Notes: generated from the sequence alone by a model not told the origin. Shown: positions 8,967-19,033, numbered from the stretch's first letter. The stretch: 64,000 nt of DNA from Polluticaenibacter yanchengensis (GCA_027854065.1 JAQGEF010000017.1:28522-92521); one strand, 5' to 3'. Program-made: numbers and translations.

Positions 8967-9262
8967 TGGCTCAAAAACAATCATCCTAAACTTGTTTATA
9001 AATCGTTTTACAGTGCTATCTTCTTTATTAAATATACCAACCGGTATATACTTGTCCCCTCACTTGTTGTACACTGTTTTATAATATGCTACACCGGATA
9101 ACAAAGCGTGGCTGTTCTATTGAAACCTGCCATCTTATTAAGGTTATTATAAGAATGGGATATTGGCGACAGTAGCAAAATAAAACTATTTAAACATTCA
9201 ACTATACTGTACTACCTTTTCATCATTCACACTAAAGCCAGCAACCATACTACTGCATATTA
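8967..9262. other. Upstream region of the rhamnosidase gene
   Basis: About 300 AT-rich bases between the rhamnosidase start and the peroxidase terminator. It must hold the rhamnosidase promoter, but I see no unambiguous TAnnTTTG core on the minus strand and no other feature. Confidence 0.4.
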
Positions 9263-9301
9263 AACAAAAAGGGCAGGCTCAGCGGCCTGCCCTTTTTGTT
9301 T
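9263..9301 (-). terminator. Terminator of the cytochrome c peroxidase gene
   Basis: A perfect palindrome: AAACAAAAAGGGCAGGC, a short loop, and GCCTGCCCTTTTTGTTT. It lies 73 bases beyond the peroxidase stop. The A-run and T-run make it usable on both strands, but the only gene ending here is on the minus strand. Confidence 0.9.
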
Positions 9302-9373
9302 AATAATTTATCAGCGGATCAATGCGATGAATGATATTTGCTGTAAAATGCCCGGCACTTTCTATACATGCTA

Positions 9374-10540
9374 TTATTTAGGCATATATTTCGGTGCCCT
9401 GACCTTAGTTGTAATTTCGCTGATACTTTCCAAAAATGCTATTAAATCCAGTTTATCCTGTTTTGTTAGTTGAAGCGGCTTCAATAACGCATCTTTTTTA
9501 GGAAATAACGGATCGTTCTTCTGGTGCTCCTTTGGTGTTACTGAAGGCATTCCTACATTGTACATATTCAAAATACCGTCCATATTTCCAAATAAACCGT
9601 TGTGCATCCACGGGCCGGTTTTCATTACATCCCGTAAAGAGGGTGTTCTGAACTTACCTACATCCTCCGCTTTTTTAGTAATCATATAGCGCCCTAAATC
9701 CTCATACTCCCTGCCGTAATAAGTTAATCCCAGGTTGTGAAACTGCTGATCTGTTAATAGTGGTCCGTTATGACAGTTAATACATCTTGCCTTGGTGCGG
9801 AAGAGATGTAACCCTCTTACCGCAGCATCGGAAAGGATGCCGGTATCGCCTAGTAAAAATTTGTCAAAATCACTTTTGCGGCTGACAATAGTGCGCTCAA
9901 AAGTGGCTAAAGCCTCGGTTAATGTTTCAGGATTAATTTCTGCGCCCTTGCCAAATGCCGCTACGAACAGGCTGTCATACCCTTTAATACTGCGGATCTT
10001 TTCTACAGCATCCGGCATGGTACTGTTCATTTCCATCGGGTTGTTGATAGGTCCGAAAGCCTGGTCTTCCAGGCTGTGGCTCCTGCCATCCCAGAACAGT
10101 GTTTTGAAATACCAGATATTTAAAAGTGATTGCGCATTCCTGTTATTTACCTGTAAATCATGCCCCCAGGAACGCTCCCTGCCATCTGACCATGCCAGAT
10201 CGGGTACATGGCAACTGGCGCAGGCTATTTGTCCTGAACCGCTTAACCTTGGGTCAAAAAATAAAGTATGTCCCAGATTGACTTTACCAATTAAACTATC
10301 GGGAACCCGGAACGGAATAGGACCTGCCGGCAGCACCGCTAATTCTTCAAACTTTGCACCGCTATCAATATCGGGTGCCGGCCATTGTGCGGAAGGACGG
10401 CTATAAATGCTTCGTAATGAATCAGTATAACTCTGTATATCAATATTTAAATCTTCAGATGCATTCTCTTCTTTATTAGGCATCATGGCTACCGAGCCTA
10501 AAAAAACAATACTTAATACAGTAACGATTGACTTTTTCAA
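9374..10540 (-). CDS. Di-haem cytochrome c peroxidase family protein
   Basis: A periplasmic enzyme of the CcpA/MauG superfamily that reduces hydrogen peroxide with electrons from small cytochromes. The 388-residue product has an N-terminal signal-like stretch (MKKSIVTVLSIVFLGSVAMM). The two c-type haem sites are CASCHVPD at about 108-112 and CINCHNGP at about 257-261, and the intervening GRSHSLEDQAFGPINNPMEM segment is typical of the family. The C-terminal FRTPSLRDVMKTGPWMHNG segment holds the distal methionine region. Length fits the family. It is monocistronic, with a terminator at 9263-9301; whether it is a true peroxidase or a MauG-like oxidase cannot be decided here. Confidence 0.92.
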   Translation of the reverse strand: MKKSIVTVLSIVFLGSVAMMPNKEENASEDLNIDIQSYTDSLRSIYSRPSAQWPAPDIDSGAKFEELAVLPAGPIPFRVPDSLIGKVNLGHTLFFDPRLSGSGQIACASCHVPDLAWSDGRERSWGHDLQVNNRNAQSLLNIWYFKTLFWDGRSHSLEDQAFGPINNPMEMNSTMPDAVEKIRSIKGYDSLFVAAFGKGAEINPETLTEALATFERTIVSRKSDFDKFLLGDTGILSDAAVRGLHLFRTKARCINCHNGPLLTDQQFHNLGLTYYGREYEDLGRYMITKKAEDVGKFRTPSLRDVMKTGPWMHNGLFGNMDGILNMYNVGMPSVTPKEHQKNDPLFPKKDALLKPLQLTKQDKLDLIAFLESISEITTKVRAPKYMPK

Positions 10541-10648
10541 AATCTTTTCAAAAAATTAATCCACAAATTTACAGTTTTAATATTTTGTTTTAAAAAATTG
10601 ATCGTTATTACAATTATAAATTTGAGCCTCTATATGGCAATGTGTGGC

Positions 10649-10690
10649 ACATAAAAACGGGCTATCTTGCGAATAGCCCGTTTTTTGTTT
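10649..10690 (-). terminator. Terminator of the CsbD gene
   Basis: Stem AAAAACGGGCTAT / ATAGCCCGTTTTTT around a TTGCGA loop, just beyond the CsbD stop and pointing the same way. Confidence 0.88.
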
Positions 10691-10703
10691 CCTGTTATCT
10701 ACT

Positions 10704-10904
10704 TTATTCAAACTTCATCTTCTCAATGAATTCATTGATAGATTCTTTTGTTTCACCTGTTTTTTTCTGGATCCTACCAACTAATTCGTCTTCTTTACCT
10801 TCTTCGTATAGTAATTCGTCATCTGTAAGGTCTGCCCATTTTTGTTTTAAATTACCTTTTATAACGTTCCAGTTACCCTTCAGTTTGTCCTGTAATGCAC
10901 TCAT
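10704..10904 (-). CDS. CsbD family stress protein, 66 aa
   Basis: A small soluble protein of the CsbD family, known in Bacillus as a general-stress product of unknown biochemical role. The family core is visible: KLKGNWNVIKGNLKQKWADL at about 7-26 and the EGKEDELVGRIQKKTGETKE segment at about 36-55. It is acidic, helical and of normal length. It ends 33 bases before a strong terminator and starts 48 bases after a small membrane protein gene on the same strand, suggesting co-expression of a stress-type cluster. Confidence 0.93.
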   Translation of the reverse strand: MSALQDKLKGNWNVIKGNLKQKWADLTDDELLYEEGKEDELVGRIQKKTGETKESINEFIEKMKFE

Positions 10905-10952
10905 AATAATAAAATTTAGATGTTAAAAATGATTTTCCCTTAATTCCCGGTG

Positions 10953-11141
<189 letters not shown>

Positions 11142-11201
11142 TTATTCAATAATTTCAAACTTGTATCATTATTTCATAGGCTACTACCTGAGGAACTATT
11201 A

Positions 11202-11549
11202 TTATTCCATGGTTTCATTTTGTACGGGAATGGCTTTTAAAAACTCGCTAAACTCCATCCCATAATTAGATTCACTACCGTAAACATCTAATACGTAACC
11301 TACATTACCTTCTGTATCTTCAAATAAATAGAGGGCAACATTATCTGCCGGATCGGACATTCCTTCAAACCTGAACGTGCGCACCAGCATGAGATCTTCC
11401 GGGTTATATAATTTATCAAAGCCTTTCATTTTCTGATGTTCAGAAAATGTAAACTCTTCTTCTATGCCTCTTTCCCTAAGTTTTTCCATTACTTCGGAAA
11501 GTGTGCGCATACTGGTAGGAAATGTTTTGTCTCGTCTAATTGAATTCAT
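11202..11549 (-). CDS. Conserved hypothetical protein, 115 aa
   Basis: A small soluble protein with the pattern TLSEVMEKLRERGIEEEF, then FRFEGMSDPADNVALYLFED and GYVLDVYGSESN. From memory, this resembles a group of about 100-residue Bacteroidota proteins that databases have sometimes labelled 'phosphoribosylpyrophosphate synthetase'; no PRPP-binding motif or kinase fold is visible, so that name should not be carried over. It sits 78 bases upstream of the lmo0937-type and CsbD genes on the same strand, which suggests a role in the same stress response. Function unknown. Confidence 0.7.
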   Translation of the reverse strand: MNSIRRDKTFPTSMRTLSEVMEKLRERGIEEEFTFSEHQKMKGFDKLYNPEDLMLVRTFRFEGMSDPADNVALYLFEDTEGNVGYVLDVYGSESNYGMEFSEFLKAIPVQNETME

Positions 11550-12074
11550 AACAAAGAATTTTTAAGGATTAAATAATTCAGCAACCTTTTACCTGTTCGG
11601 GGAATTCTAATGATATAAATACAATAACAATACCAATTAATTCAATGGCGCTGAAATGAGGATTCAAAAGTTCACAGTACGTTAGCCGGGCAATTGTTGT
11701 ATAAACCGGGAAAAACCAAAGGGTAAAATAAGACATTACATATTATATAACAACACTATAAACATAAAATATTGCAACATATGTTTTACGGATTTTAGTA
11801 AAGAAAACTAATCTAAAATAAATGATAATATTAACCGGTAACATTTAAAGCTACCGGCAACGGCAAATGATGCAGGGTTAAATTGCTCAATTTACGGCTG
11901 AAAAGGAGTGTTTTCTAATTTATAACTATAGAGGAAGTAATCAACATTATATGGCATTGGCATTAACGAAAAAGCGGTATATCTTCCGCAGGAAATACCA
12001 GAGAATAAAGCACTCTATGAGTTCCTGCAATAAAATATACCGGCTTACCAATGTATAAAAAGCATGTTAAGCTT
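11550..12074. other. Non-coding gap with no recognised feature
   Basis: About 525 AT-rich bases. A 35-codon reading frame (ATG near 11951) has no recognisable features. I see no hairpin with a T-run and no repeat shared with the rest of the window. Confidence 0.5.
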
Positions 12075-12494
12075 TTAATCTAACCCTTTTAACTTCTTAA
12101 AGTCTTCGAGATCGAAACTATCAAATTTGTCATAATTCAACTCTTCTTTCCGGACCGCATCTAATGTCAAATTGTAGATCTTGAACAATTCATCCTTATG
12201 TTCCAGTGTATTGATCTTTTCTGACAGATCATTGACGATTTTATCATTTTCGTCCTGGGCATCTATTAAATAAGCAAAATCCTCTATTAAAACTGTTTCT
12301 TTTTCTGCCGGCTCTTCTTCTATTATCCTGGATTCCTGTGTATCTATATCAGAAACTATTTTACTTAACTGTTTATCAGTAATATTGTATGGATCTTTTA
12401 TTAATTTCAGTTCAATTAAACGGTCTTCTACTATATAATGCAGATCAACTAAAACTTCTGAATCTAATTGAGATATCAAATTGTATAATTGCAT
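12075..12494 (-). CDS. Hypothetical protein, 139 aa, acidic and helical
   Basis: Not recognised. The product is strongly acidic and predicted helical throughout (MQLYNLISQLDSEVLVDLHY at the start, KINTLEHKDELFKIYNLTLD later), with Leu/Ile spacing that suggests a short coiled coil. There is no signal peptide or membrane segment. It is transcribed divergently from the nitronate monooxygenase-like gene 57 bases away, so the two may share a promoter region. Composition is gene-like and no other frame competes. Confidence 0.6.
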   Translation of the reverse strand: MQLYNLISQLDSEVLVDLHYIVEDRLIELKLIKDPYNITDKQLSKIVSDIDTQESRIIEEEPAEKETVLIEDFAYLIDAQDENDKIVNDLSEKINTLEHKDELFKIYNLTLDAVRKEELNYDKFDSFDLEDFKKLKGLD

Positions 12495-12550
12495 AAGTGC
12501 TGAAATTATTATGATTAATTTTTTAGGATTGACTTCAAAAATATGAAACC

Positions 12551-13492
12551 ATGAACAAAATTACTGATATTTTACAAATTCAAAAGCCTATTATTCAGGC
12601 GGGTATGATTTGGGCCAGTGGATATAAGCTGGCGGCGGCTGTTTCTAATGCCGGCGGGCTGGGTATTATAGGCGCAGGGAGTATGTATCCTGAGGTATTT
12701 GAAGCACATTTAAGTAAGTGCAAAGAGGCTACAAACAAACCTTTTGGTGTTAACCTGCCATTGCTCTATCCTGATATCAATAAGCATATAGATAATATTA
12801 TAAAACACGAAGTACCTGTCGTAATAACCAGTGCAGGCAATCCGAAAACCTATACCGGCATTTTTAAAGCGCATGGCATAAAGGTAATTCATGTGGTAAG
12901 CAGCAGCAAGTTTGCTCAAAAAGCTGAGGCTGCAGGCTGTGATGCTGTAGTGGCGGAAGGTTTCGAGGCAGGTGGGCATAACGGCAGGGATGAAACTACT
13001 ACGATGGTGCTGATTCCTGCAGTAGTGAACGCGGTAAGCATCCCGGTGATTGCGGCCGGGGGTATTGCTACCGGTTCTCAAATGGCGGCAGCATTTGCAC
13101 TTGGCGCCCATGCAGTGCAGGTCGGTTCAAGGTTTGTAGCCAGCCACGAAGCATCTTCCCATATCAACTTTAAAAACGCAGTTATTAACAGCAGCGAAGG
13201 CGATACTTTTTTAAGATTAAAACAACTGACACCTGTGAGATTATTAAATAATGAATTTTCAAACCAGGTAAAATTAGCAGAAGAGAACGGTGCCGGTATT
13301 GATGCATTGAATGATCTACTGGGCAGGGGCAGGGCTAAGAAAGGCATGTTTGAAGGTGACATGGAAAACGGCGAATTAGAAATAGGACAAGTGGCAGCCA
13401 TTATTAAAGATATACTGCCTGCAGGCGACATTGTAAACAACTTATGGAACGAATTTGTACATACATGTAAAAAACTAACCGCTTATGTATAA
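12551..13492 (+). CDS. Nitronate monooxygenase-like FMN enzyme (FabK/NMO family)
   Basis: An FMN-binding TIM-barrel protein of 313 residues related to 2-nitropropane dioxygenase and to enoyl-ACP reductase FabK. The family motifs are visible: QAGMIWASGYKLAAAVSNAG near 15-35, VAEGFEAGGHNGRDE at about 134-148 with the conserved His of nitronate monooxygenases, and the phosphate-binding AAGGIATGSQMAAAFALGA at about 168-186. Substrate cannot be fixed from sequence: nitronate detoxification or another FMN reaction is more likely than fatty acid reduction, since no fatty acid genes adjoin. It precedes a permease gene by 38 bases on the same strand. Confidence 0.85.
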   Translation: MNKITDILQIQKPIIQAGMIWASGYKLAAAVSNAGGLGIIGAGSMYPEVFEAHLSKCKEATNKPFGVNLPLLYPDINKHIDNIIKHEVPVVITSAGNPKTYTGIFKAHGIKVIHVVSSSKFAQKAEAAGCDAVVAEGFEAGGHNGRDETTTMVLIPAVVNAVSIPVIAAGGIATGSQMAAAFALGAHAVQVGSRFVASHEASSHINFKNAVINSSEGDTFLRLKQLTPVRLLNNEFSNQVKLAEENGAGIDALNDLLGRGRAKKGMFEGDMENGELEIGQVAAIIKDILPAGDIVNNLWNEFVHTCKKLTAYV

Positions 13493-13530
13493 TTTATGCC
13501 AAATGAAAGATTAGGTATTACATTTGAAAC

Positions 13531-14778
13531 ATGGTGAAGACTTTAAAAGTATTATGGACCAGCCTGAAAATGGCACTTGATGAATTGAGAGTAAATAAAT
13601 TAAGAACTTTCCTTTCTTTATTTGGTGTCACTATCGGTATCTTTTGTATTATCGGGGTTTTTGCTGTGGTACAAAGTCTTCAGTCAAACATTGAAATTGG
13701 CCTGAAAGGATTAGGCACCAATACTATTTATATTCAAAAATGGCCATGGGGCGGTGGTGGCGATTATCCCTGGTGGAAATATATGAAGCGGCCGGAGCCA
13801 AGATACAGGGAAATGGAAGCGATAAAAGCCAGGAGCCAGTATTTGGATGATGCTGCGTTCATGCTTTTTTACTCCAGCAATGTGGAATATAAAGAAAACA
13901 TACTTGAAAATGTAATTATTTACGGCGCGACAGATGGGTTTGAAAAAATACAGGAAGTGGTCATTGCTGAAGGCAGGGGTATTAGTGCTTTTGAATATAC
14001 CAACGGCGCACCTGTGGTCGTTATCGGCTATGAAAATGCCGTTAAGCTTTTTGAGTCACCTGAAAGGGCCGTTGGTAAAACGGTTTCTATACTGAATAAA
14101 AAAGTACAGATTATTGGGGTGATTAAGAAAAAAGGGACTGATATGATTGGCGGCTGGGATTTTGACAATATTTGTATCTGCCCGTATAACTACAGTAAAA
14201 GTTATGTAAGTGAAGAAAATGCTGACAAACTGCTTTTAGTTAAAGGCAAAGAAGGCATTCCCATCGAAACATTTAAGTATGAACTAAAAGGCATTATGCG
14301 GAGCCTGAGGAAAATTCCTCCGACAAAAGAAGATGATTTCGCGTTGAACGAAGTAACCAGCAGCTCCAAAGAAGTGGAGCAGGCTTTTTCCGGTATTAAA
14401 GCCGGGGGCTTAGTTATCGGCGGCTTTAGTTTAATTGTAGGTTTGTTCGGCATTGCCAATATCATGTTTGTAACTGTTAAGGAAAGAACTTCACAAATTG
14501 GACTGAAAAAAGCGATCGGGGCCAAAAGAAGCTTTATTCTTTTAGAGTTCCTGCTTGAATCATCTTTTCTGTGTATCATTGGCGGCCTTATAGGCCTTGG
14601 ATTGGTGTTCCTCACTTTTACCGCACTCTCCGCCGTGGTACCGTTTGACCTGTTCATTGAGACCAACATTATTGTTATGGCAATAGTTATTAGTATCTTT
14701 GTAGGCTTACTGGCAGGTTTTATTCCTGCCTGGCGTGCTTCTAAATTAGACCCGGTTGTGGCTATCAGAAGCAAATAA
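13531..14778 (+). CDS. MacB/FtsX-type ABC transporter permease
   Basis: A 415-residue inner membrane permease. The layout is typical: an N-terminal transmembrane helix at about 22-45 (FLSLFGVTIGIFCIIGVFAV), a large periplasmic MacB core domain (about 50-285), and three C-terminal helices with the FtsX signature (FGIANIMFVTVKERTSQIG, KKAIGAKRSFILLEFLLES, PAWRASKLDPVVAIRS). No ATPase subunit is adjacent, so the partner must be encoded elsewhere. It is followed 22 bases later by tsaD, a linkage probably reflecting shared transcription rather than shared function. A TACATTTG word at 13519-13526 resembles a -7 element but lies almost on the start codon. Confidence 0.9.
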   Translation: MVKTLKVLWTSLKMALDELRVNKLRTFLSLFGVTIGIFCIIGVFAVVQSLQSNIEIGLKGLGTNTIYIQKWPWGGGGDYPWWKYMKRPEPRYREMEAIKARSQYLDDAAFMLFYSSNVEYKENILENVIIYGATDGFEKIQEVVIAEGRGISAFEYTNGAPVVVIGYENAVKLFESPERAVGKTVSILNKKVQIIGVIKKKGTDMIGGWDFDNICICPYNYSKSYVSEENADKLLLVKGKEGIPIETFKYELKGIMRSLRKIPPTKEDDFALNEVTSSSKEVEQAFSGIKAGGLVIGGFSLIVGLFGIANIMFVTVKERTSQIGLKKAIGAKRSFILLEFLLESSFLCIIGGLIGLGLVFLTFTALSAVVPFDLFIETNIIVMAIVISIFVGLLAGFIPAWRASKLDPVVAIRSK

Positions 14779-14800
14779 AACAGAAGAACGAGTAACATCA

Positions 14801-15826
14801 ATGGCCAATATCATTTTAGCAATAGAGTCCAGCTGCGACGATACATCTGCAGCAATTTGTGCAGACGGTAAAATATTGAGTAACGTTATAGCTTCTCAGG
14901 CAATACATGAAGCATACGGAGGCGTTGTGCCCGAGCTTGCCAGCAGGGCACATATGCAGAATCTGCTGCCGACTGTAAATGCGGCACTTAAAAAAGCAGA
15001 AACTGAATTGGGCAAACCTTTGTCTTTTACAGATTTAAATGCGGTTGCCTTTACCCAGTCCCCGGGCCTGATCGGTTCATTGATGGTGGGCTGCAGTTAT
15101 GCTAAATCATTGGCATTAACGCTCAATATTCCCCTTATTGGTGTACACCATATGCAGGCACATGTTCTGGCTAATTTACTAAGCGACCCGGCACCTGAAT
15201 TTCCGTTTTTATGCCTTACTGTGAGTGGCGGGCATACACAAATTGTTCTTTGCCATTCTCCTTTAAATATGGAAATATTAGGCGAAACAATTGACGATGC
15301 AGCCGGTGAAGCGTTTGACAAAACCGCAAAACTTATAGGACTACCTTATCCGGGAGGTCCTTTAATTGATAAATATGCACAATCCGGTACTCCAAAATTT
15401 GCACTGGCAGAACCACAGATTCCCGAACTGAATTTCAGTTTCAGCGGGTTTAAAACCTCTGTCATGTATTTTCTTCAGAAGCAAAACAAGGAAAACCCCA
15501 ACTTTATAGGCGAAAATCTGAATGATATATGTGCTTCCATCCAGCATCACATTATCAATATCCTGATGAAAAAACTGGTTAAAGCAGTTAAACAAACCTG
15601 TATTAAGAATGTATGCCTGGCCGGTGGAGTCAGTGCCAACAGTGGTTTGCGCAATGCTTTTAAAGCAGCCGGCGAAAAGCACAGATTTAATACATTTATT
15701 CCCGAATTTCAGTATTGTACCGATAATGCCGGCATGATTGCGATCACCGCATATCACCAGTTCCTGGCAGAAAAATTTGAAAATCTCTCTGTAAGCCCGT
15801 CTGCAAGAGCAGAATGGGGGAAATAA
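14801..15826 (+). CDS. tsaD: tRNA N6-adenosine threonylcarbamoyltransferase TsaD
   Basis: Transfers the threonylcarbamoyl group to A37 of tRNAs reading ANN codons, together with TsaB/E/C. The start at 14801 gives MANIILAIESSCDDTSAAIC, the canonical opening of the ASKHA fold; the longer frame overlapping the permease is a read-through artefact. The metal-binding histidines are in GVHHMQAHVL near residue 110, SGGHTQIV follows near 140, and the C-terminal LAGGVSANSGLRNAF and YCTDNAGMIA segments are intact. The 341-residue length is normal. It lies 22 bases after the permease gene and ends at a convergent terminator. Confidence 0.97.
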   Translation: MANIILAIESSCDDTSAAICADGKILSNVIASQAIHEAYGGVVPELASRAHMQNLLPTVNAALKKAETELGKPLSFTDLNAVAFTQSPGLIGSLMVGCSYAKSLALTLNIPLIGVHHMQAHVLANLLSDPAPEFPFLCLTVSGGHTQIVLCHSPLNMEILGETIDDAAGEAFDKTAKLIGLPYPGGPLIDKYAQSGTPKFALAEPQIPELNFSFSGFKTSVMYFLQKQNKENPNFIGENLNDICASIQHHIINILMKKLVKAVKQTCIKNVCLAGGVSANSGLRNAFKAAGEKHRFNTFIPEFQYCTDNAGMIAITAYHQFLAEKFENLSVSPSARAEWGK

Positions 15827-15873
15827 TGCGTAAAAGTACCTTATACTTAATGATGGTGGGCGTATATAAAACT

Positions 15874-15908
15874 AAATAAAGGCAGCGTTATGCACACTGC
15901 CTTTATTT
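15874..15908. terminator. Bidirectional terminator between tsaD and the T9SS cargo gene
   Basis: Stem AAATAAAGGCAG / CTGCCTTTATTT with an 11-base loop, placed between two convergent genes; A-run and T-run serve both directions. Confidence 0.85.
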
Positions 15909-15926
15909 ATTCTCGTTTAAGAAGCA

Positions 15927-18758
15927 TTATAGTTTAACTGTCTTAAACTGGTTGACTAACACATTATTAGAATATAAGCTAACATAGTAAGTGCCCTTAG
16001 CCCAGGAACTTGTAACGATATTAATGACTTGAGCCCTGCTTTTTGCCGAGATATAAACCGTTTTTCCTGATGCATTTGTCACAATCACCTGGTGTTCGAT
16101 ACCAGAAGTATATATATTGATCTGGTCATTGAACGGATTCGGAGATAAAGTGATGTTTTTTGTATTCGCTATTTTCCAGATCTTACCTTGTGTTACTTTT
16201 CCATCAATATCAATGGCGCTTACCCTGTAATAAACAATTCCGGGCTTAGCGGGTATTTCGTAACTGTATTTATTCAAAGTATTATTACCCGCAGGATTTA
16301 CCTTATTGATCGTGATGAAATTAACACCGTCCAGCGACTCTTCTATGGCGAAATATTTAAGGTTCACTTCACTAAGCGTTTCCCAGTTAACCACTACCTG
16401 CGATATATTTAAAGCAATATTACTGGTAAAGCCGGTTACAGGTAATACGGTGGAGTTGGAAATGACATACAATGCTGTATTGCTGACTTTTCCGGCCTGG
16501 TCCGTCAATGTATAATTGAATGAAGCGTATGTAAAATTCTTATTGGTGAATGATACCGTAAATAAATTATAATCAAAATTTGTAATAGTCGTATTATTGG
16601 TCAGGATCACATTGTTATACCGGAAAACAGCAATACTTGAATTTGGGAGATTCGTGAATGTAAATGTTGCCAGGCTGCCACTTTTTATAGAACCTTCAGC
16701 CGGGGAATCTTCCGGGTCTGAACCATTTAAAAATAGCGATGCCTCATCATGCTCCAGCCCGACAATATATTTCACATTAGATGAATAAGGCACATACTTG
16801 CCCGTCACCGGGTCAAAATAAGTACCAAGTTCCCATGTCATGCTATTTGCTTTAGGCTTTTGCTCTATTCCGAATTTTAGGGTTGTGATATTCTGCCCGG
16901 TACTGGTTAACTGCAAATTGCCATCAGCCAATCCATCATTACCGGCTCCGGTACCATTATATTCCCCGGTATTTACCCATACCTGCGGCAATGTGGTAGC
17001 CACTGCGTTGCTCAAACCACTTGATGCGGTAGATAATACCAGCTTGTAGTTGCCTTCGTAAGCGCCGGTAAAGCTGAAATCACCATTATTAACAGCTGTT
17101 GTAGATAAAATAGCACCGGTTGTTGGATTCACTAAACTAACGTATAACGGCACATTGCTATTCACAGATGATATTTTTGTACCGTCAATGGTATTGGAAG
17201 GTGTGCCTAACAATCCGTTAGCATCGTGATAAACAGAACCGCTTATCGTGCTGTTGATCATAATAACATGATCTTCCGTTTCACCTCCGGACAACGCCAT
17301 CGTGCTTCTTTCATCTACAGCGGTCGCAGTTTTATCATCGTTGAAAAAGTTATAAAGAGAAACCCTTAGCCTGATATAAGAAACGCCTGATTTTAATGCT
17401 AGAGCACTCAGGTTATTCCATGTCAACGTCACATTCTGGTCTGTTACATTTGCCCCTAAGCTGTAAGTCTGAATTTCCCCCGGCTCAAATATACCATTCC
17501 TGTTAAAATCGATCCATGCGGCAATGTAAGCACCGGAAGATGCAGTAGAACTGGCCTTGAAACTGATACTATAGCTTGAATTACTCACGTGTAAAGGAGT
17601 AATAATGCTTAATGCATCTTCATCTGCAGTATTTGTAATATCATCAATATTTGCGGATGCACTATGTAAACTTGCAATATCAAGCGGATCGTTATCTCCA
17701 CCTAGCAGACCAAGTCTTGACTTAGGAGGATCGATTAATGTACCTTCAGTAACCACCGGAGTACCACCATAATTAATGTAATTAGGGCTGCTTGAAGTAC
17801 CATAGTTTCTACTTTGGTTGGATAAATAATTGGTAAAAGTGCCAGAAGTAGCGGAAGGGTTACCATTGATAATATCCGCGAAGAAAATATTGGAAGGCAT
17901 ACCATAAGAAACGGGGGCATCACCAATATCTGTGTTCAATACAATACCTAAAGCGACAGCCGTATTGCCCCCGCAAAACATTTCCATATTCACGTTCAAT
18001 GGTGCCGTGCTGGAGGTAGCTGCTTTTTTTGTATATAATAAAGCAGTAGCACCTACTGCTTCATAATAAGAGCTGTAATCAGATCCTGCAAATGACCTGA
18101 CGGTTTTATTATTATTACTGTACTCAATCATATTCGCACCACTTGTAGCAGGCGTATATTTTTCCAGCAATTGCCAGCTGGTACCATTGGTGGTACCTTT
18201 CACATATTCAGAATAATTGAGTTTATATGAAGGCCCGAATCTTTCAAAAACCTTTTGATTGGCATCTTCTTCCGCATTAGCAAAGATCATCCCCAGGTCC
18301 ATTGGCTGGTTGTTAAGGGTTGCGTATATTTCAAGATTGAATTTAGCAGTAAAGCCGTTTACATTATCGCCAGCATATAGTGTAGAGATCGCATTATATA
18401 AAGTATTTTTTTGCCTGTCAAGGTAAGTATTACCATTATTTGGCACGCCGATATTATATAATTTAACCAGGCCGTCGTATTCAAACTTCCCCGGATTATA
18501 GCCTACCAGCCTTTGTGTAGTAGCATTGATACTCCCCGAAAAAGAAACACCGGAAATTTTCACGTAAACAACAACATCCCCCACATTAAAGTTTTTTATT
18601 ACTGTTCCTCCTGCGGGAATCTGGCCCAGGTTAGAAAAATCCAGCCACTTAATACTGTTTTTATATTGGCCTGAACCACCGGTTGCCGATATTACTGACT
18701 GACTGTATACACCTAAAGAAATCATGGTGTACAAAAAGAATAAGTAGAAACACTTCAT
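15927..18758 (-). CDS. Large secreted GEVED-domain protein with type IX secretion tail
   Basis: A 943-residue protein probably exported and anchored at the cell surface by the type IX secretion system. The signal peptide MKCFYLFFLYTMISLGVYSQ ends at about 20. Residues about 20-290 form a beta-rich domain that resembles a CshA-type adhesin module. A GEVED-like domain lies at about 390-505 (AWIDFNRNGIFEPGEI, GETEDHVIMI), then an SdrD-like B domain (SGSVYHDANGLLG), an Ig-like domain and, at about 870-943, the T9SS sorting domain (LSPNPFNDQINIY ... GTYYVSLYSNN). Likely role: adhesion or surface layer; no enzymatic motif is seen. It is monocistronic and convergent with tsaD. Confidence 0.85.
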   Translation of the reverse strand: MKCFYLFFLYTMISLGVYSQSVISATGGSGQYKNSIKWLDFSNLGQIPAGGTVIKNFNVGDVVVYVKISGVSFSGSINATTQRLVGYNPGKFEYDGLVKLYNIGVPNNGNTYLDRQKNTLYNAISTLYAGDNVNGFTAKFNLEIYATLNNQPMDLGMIFANAEEDANQKVFERFGPSYKLNYSEYVKGTTNGTSWQLLEKYTPATSGANMIEYSNNNKTVRSFAGSDYSSYYEAVGATALLYTKKAATSSTAPLNVNMEMFCGGNTAVALGIVLNTDIGDAPVSYGMPSNIFFADIINGNPSATSGTFTNYLSNQSRNYGTSSSPNYINYGGTPVVTEGTLIDPPKSRLGLLGGDNDPLDIASLHSASANIDDITNTADEDALSIITPLHVSNSSYSISFKASSTASSGAYIAAWIDFNRNGIFEPGEIQTYSLGANVTDQNVTLTWNNLSALALKSGVSYIRLRVSLYNFFNDDKTATAVDERSTMALSGGETEDHVIMINSTISGSVYHDANGLLGTPSNTIDGTKISSVNSNVPLYVSLVNPTTGAILSTTAVNNGDFSFTGAYEGNYKLVLSTASSGLSNAVATTLPQVWVNTGEYNGTGAGNDGLADGNLQLTSTGQNITTLKFGIEQKPKANSMTWELGTYFDPVTGKYVPYSSNVKYIVGLEHDEASLFLNGSDPEDSPAEGSIKSGSLATFTFTNLPNSSIAVFRYNNVILTNNTTITNFDYNLFTVSFTNKNFTYASFNYTLTDQAGKVSNTALYVISNSTVLPVTGFTSNIALNISQVVVNWETLSEVNLKYFAIEESLDGVNFITINKVNPAGNNTLNKYSYEIPAKPGIVYYRVSAIDIDGKVTQGKIWKIANTKNITLSPNPFNDQINIYTSGIEHQVIVTNASGKTVYISAKSRAQVINIVTSSWAKGTYYVSLYSNNVLVNQFKTVKL

Positions 18759-19033
18759 ATTTATATTTTTAGAGTTTTGAAGAGTTTAGGGTTTAGGATT
18801 TTAGCCAAGGAATCAGGATTAAAATCTATTTTAGATTAAGATATTCCGGACTATTAGATATCAGAAGAGAATAAATGGTTGCATACAGGTTAAAAAAAAT
18901 ATATTTTTTCCCTCAACTAACAGCACCACCTGACATACCATATTATATACCAGGTTCTTATTTTATTACTCACCACACATTGAAAAAAAATAAACTACTG
19001 TTAAATATATCTGTACACAAGCAATTCTCTTTG
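18759..19033. other. Divergent promoter region
   Basis: About 275 AT-rich bases between the T9SS cargo gene and korA, transcribed away from each other. Apart from the korA promoter core at its right edge I see no feature. Confidence 0.4.

Noticed and set aside
11951-12058. 35-codon frame in the gap before the 139-aa gene
   Set aside because: No recognisable motif, no promoter core and no sign of conservation that can be judged from one sequence.
12710-13111. Antisense reading frames longer than 100 codons within real genes (also at 9792, 14202, 30620, 37662 and others)
   Set aside because: They are opposite-strand shadows of well-supported genes and show no family motif or plausible composition.
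13519-13526. TACATTTG as promoter of the MacB-type permease gene
   Set aside because: It lies four bases before the ATG, so transcription would begin at or inside the start codon; the gene more probably uses a promoter further upstream.
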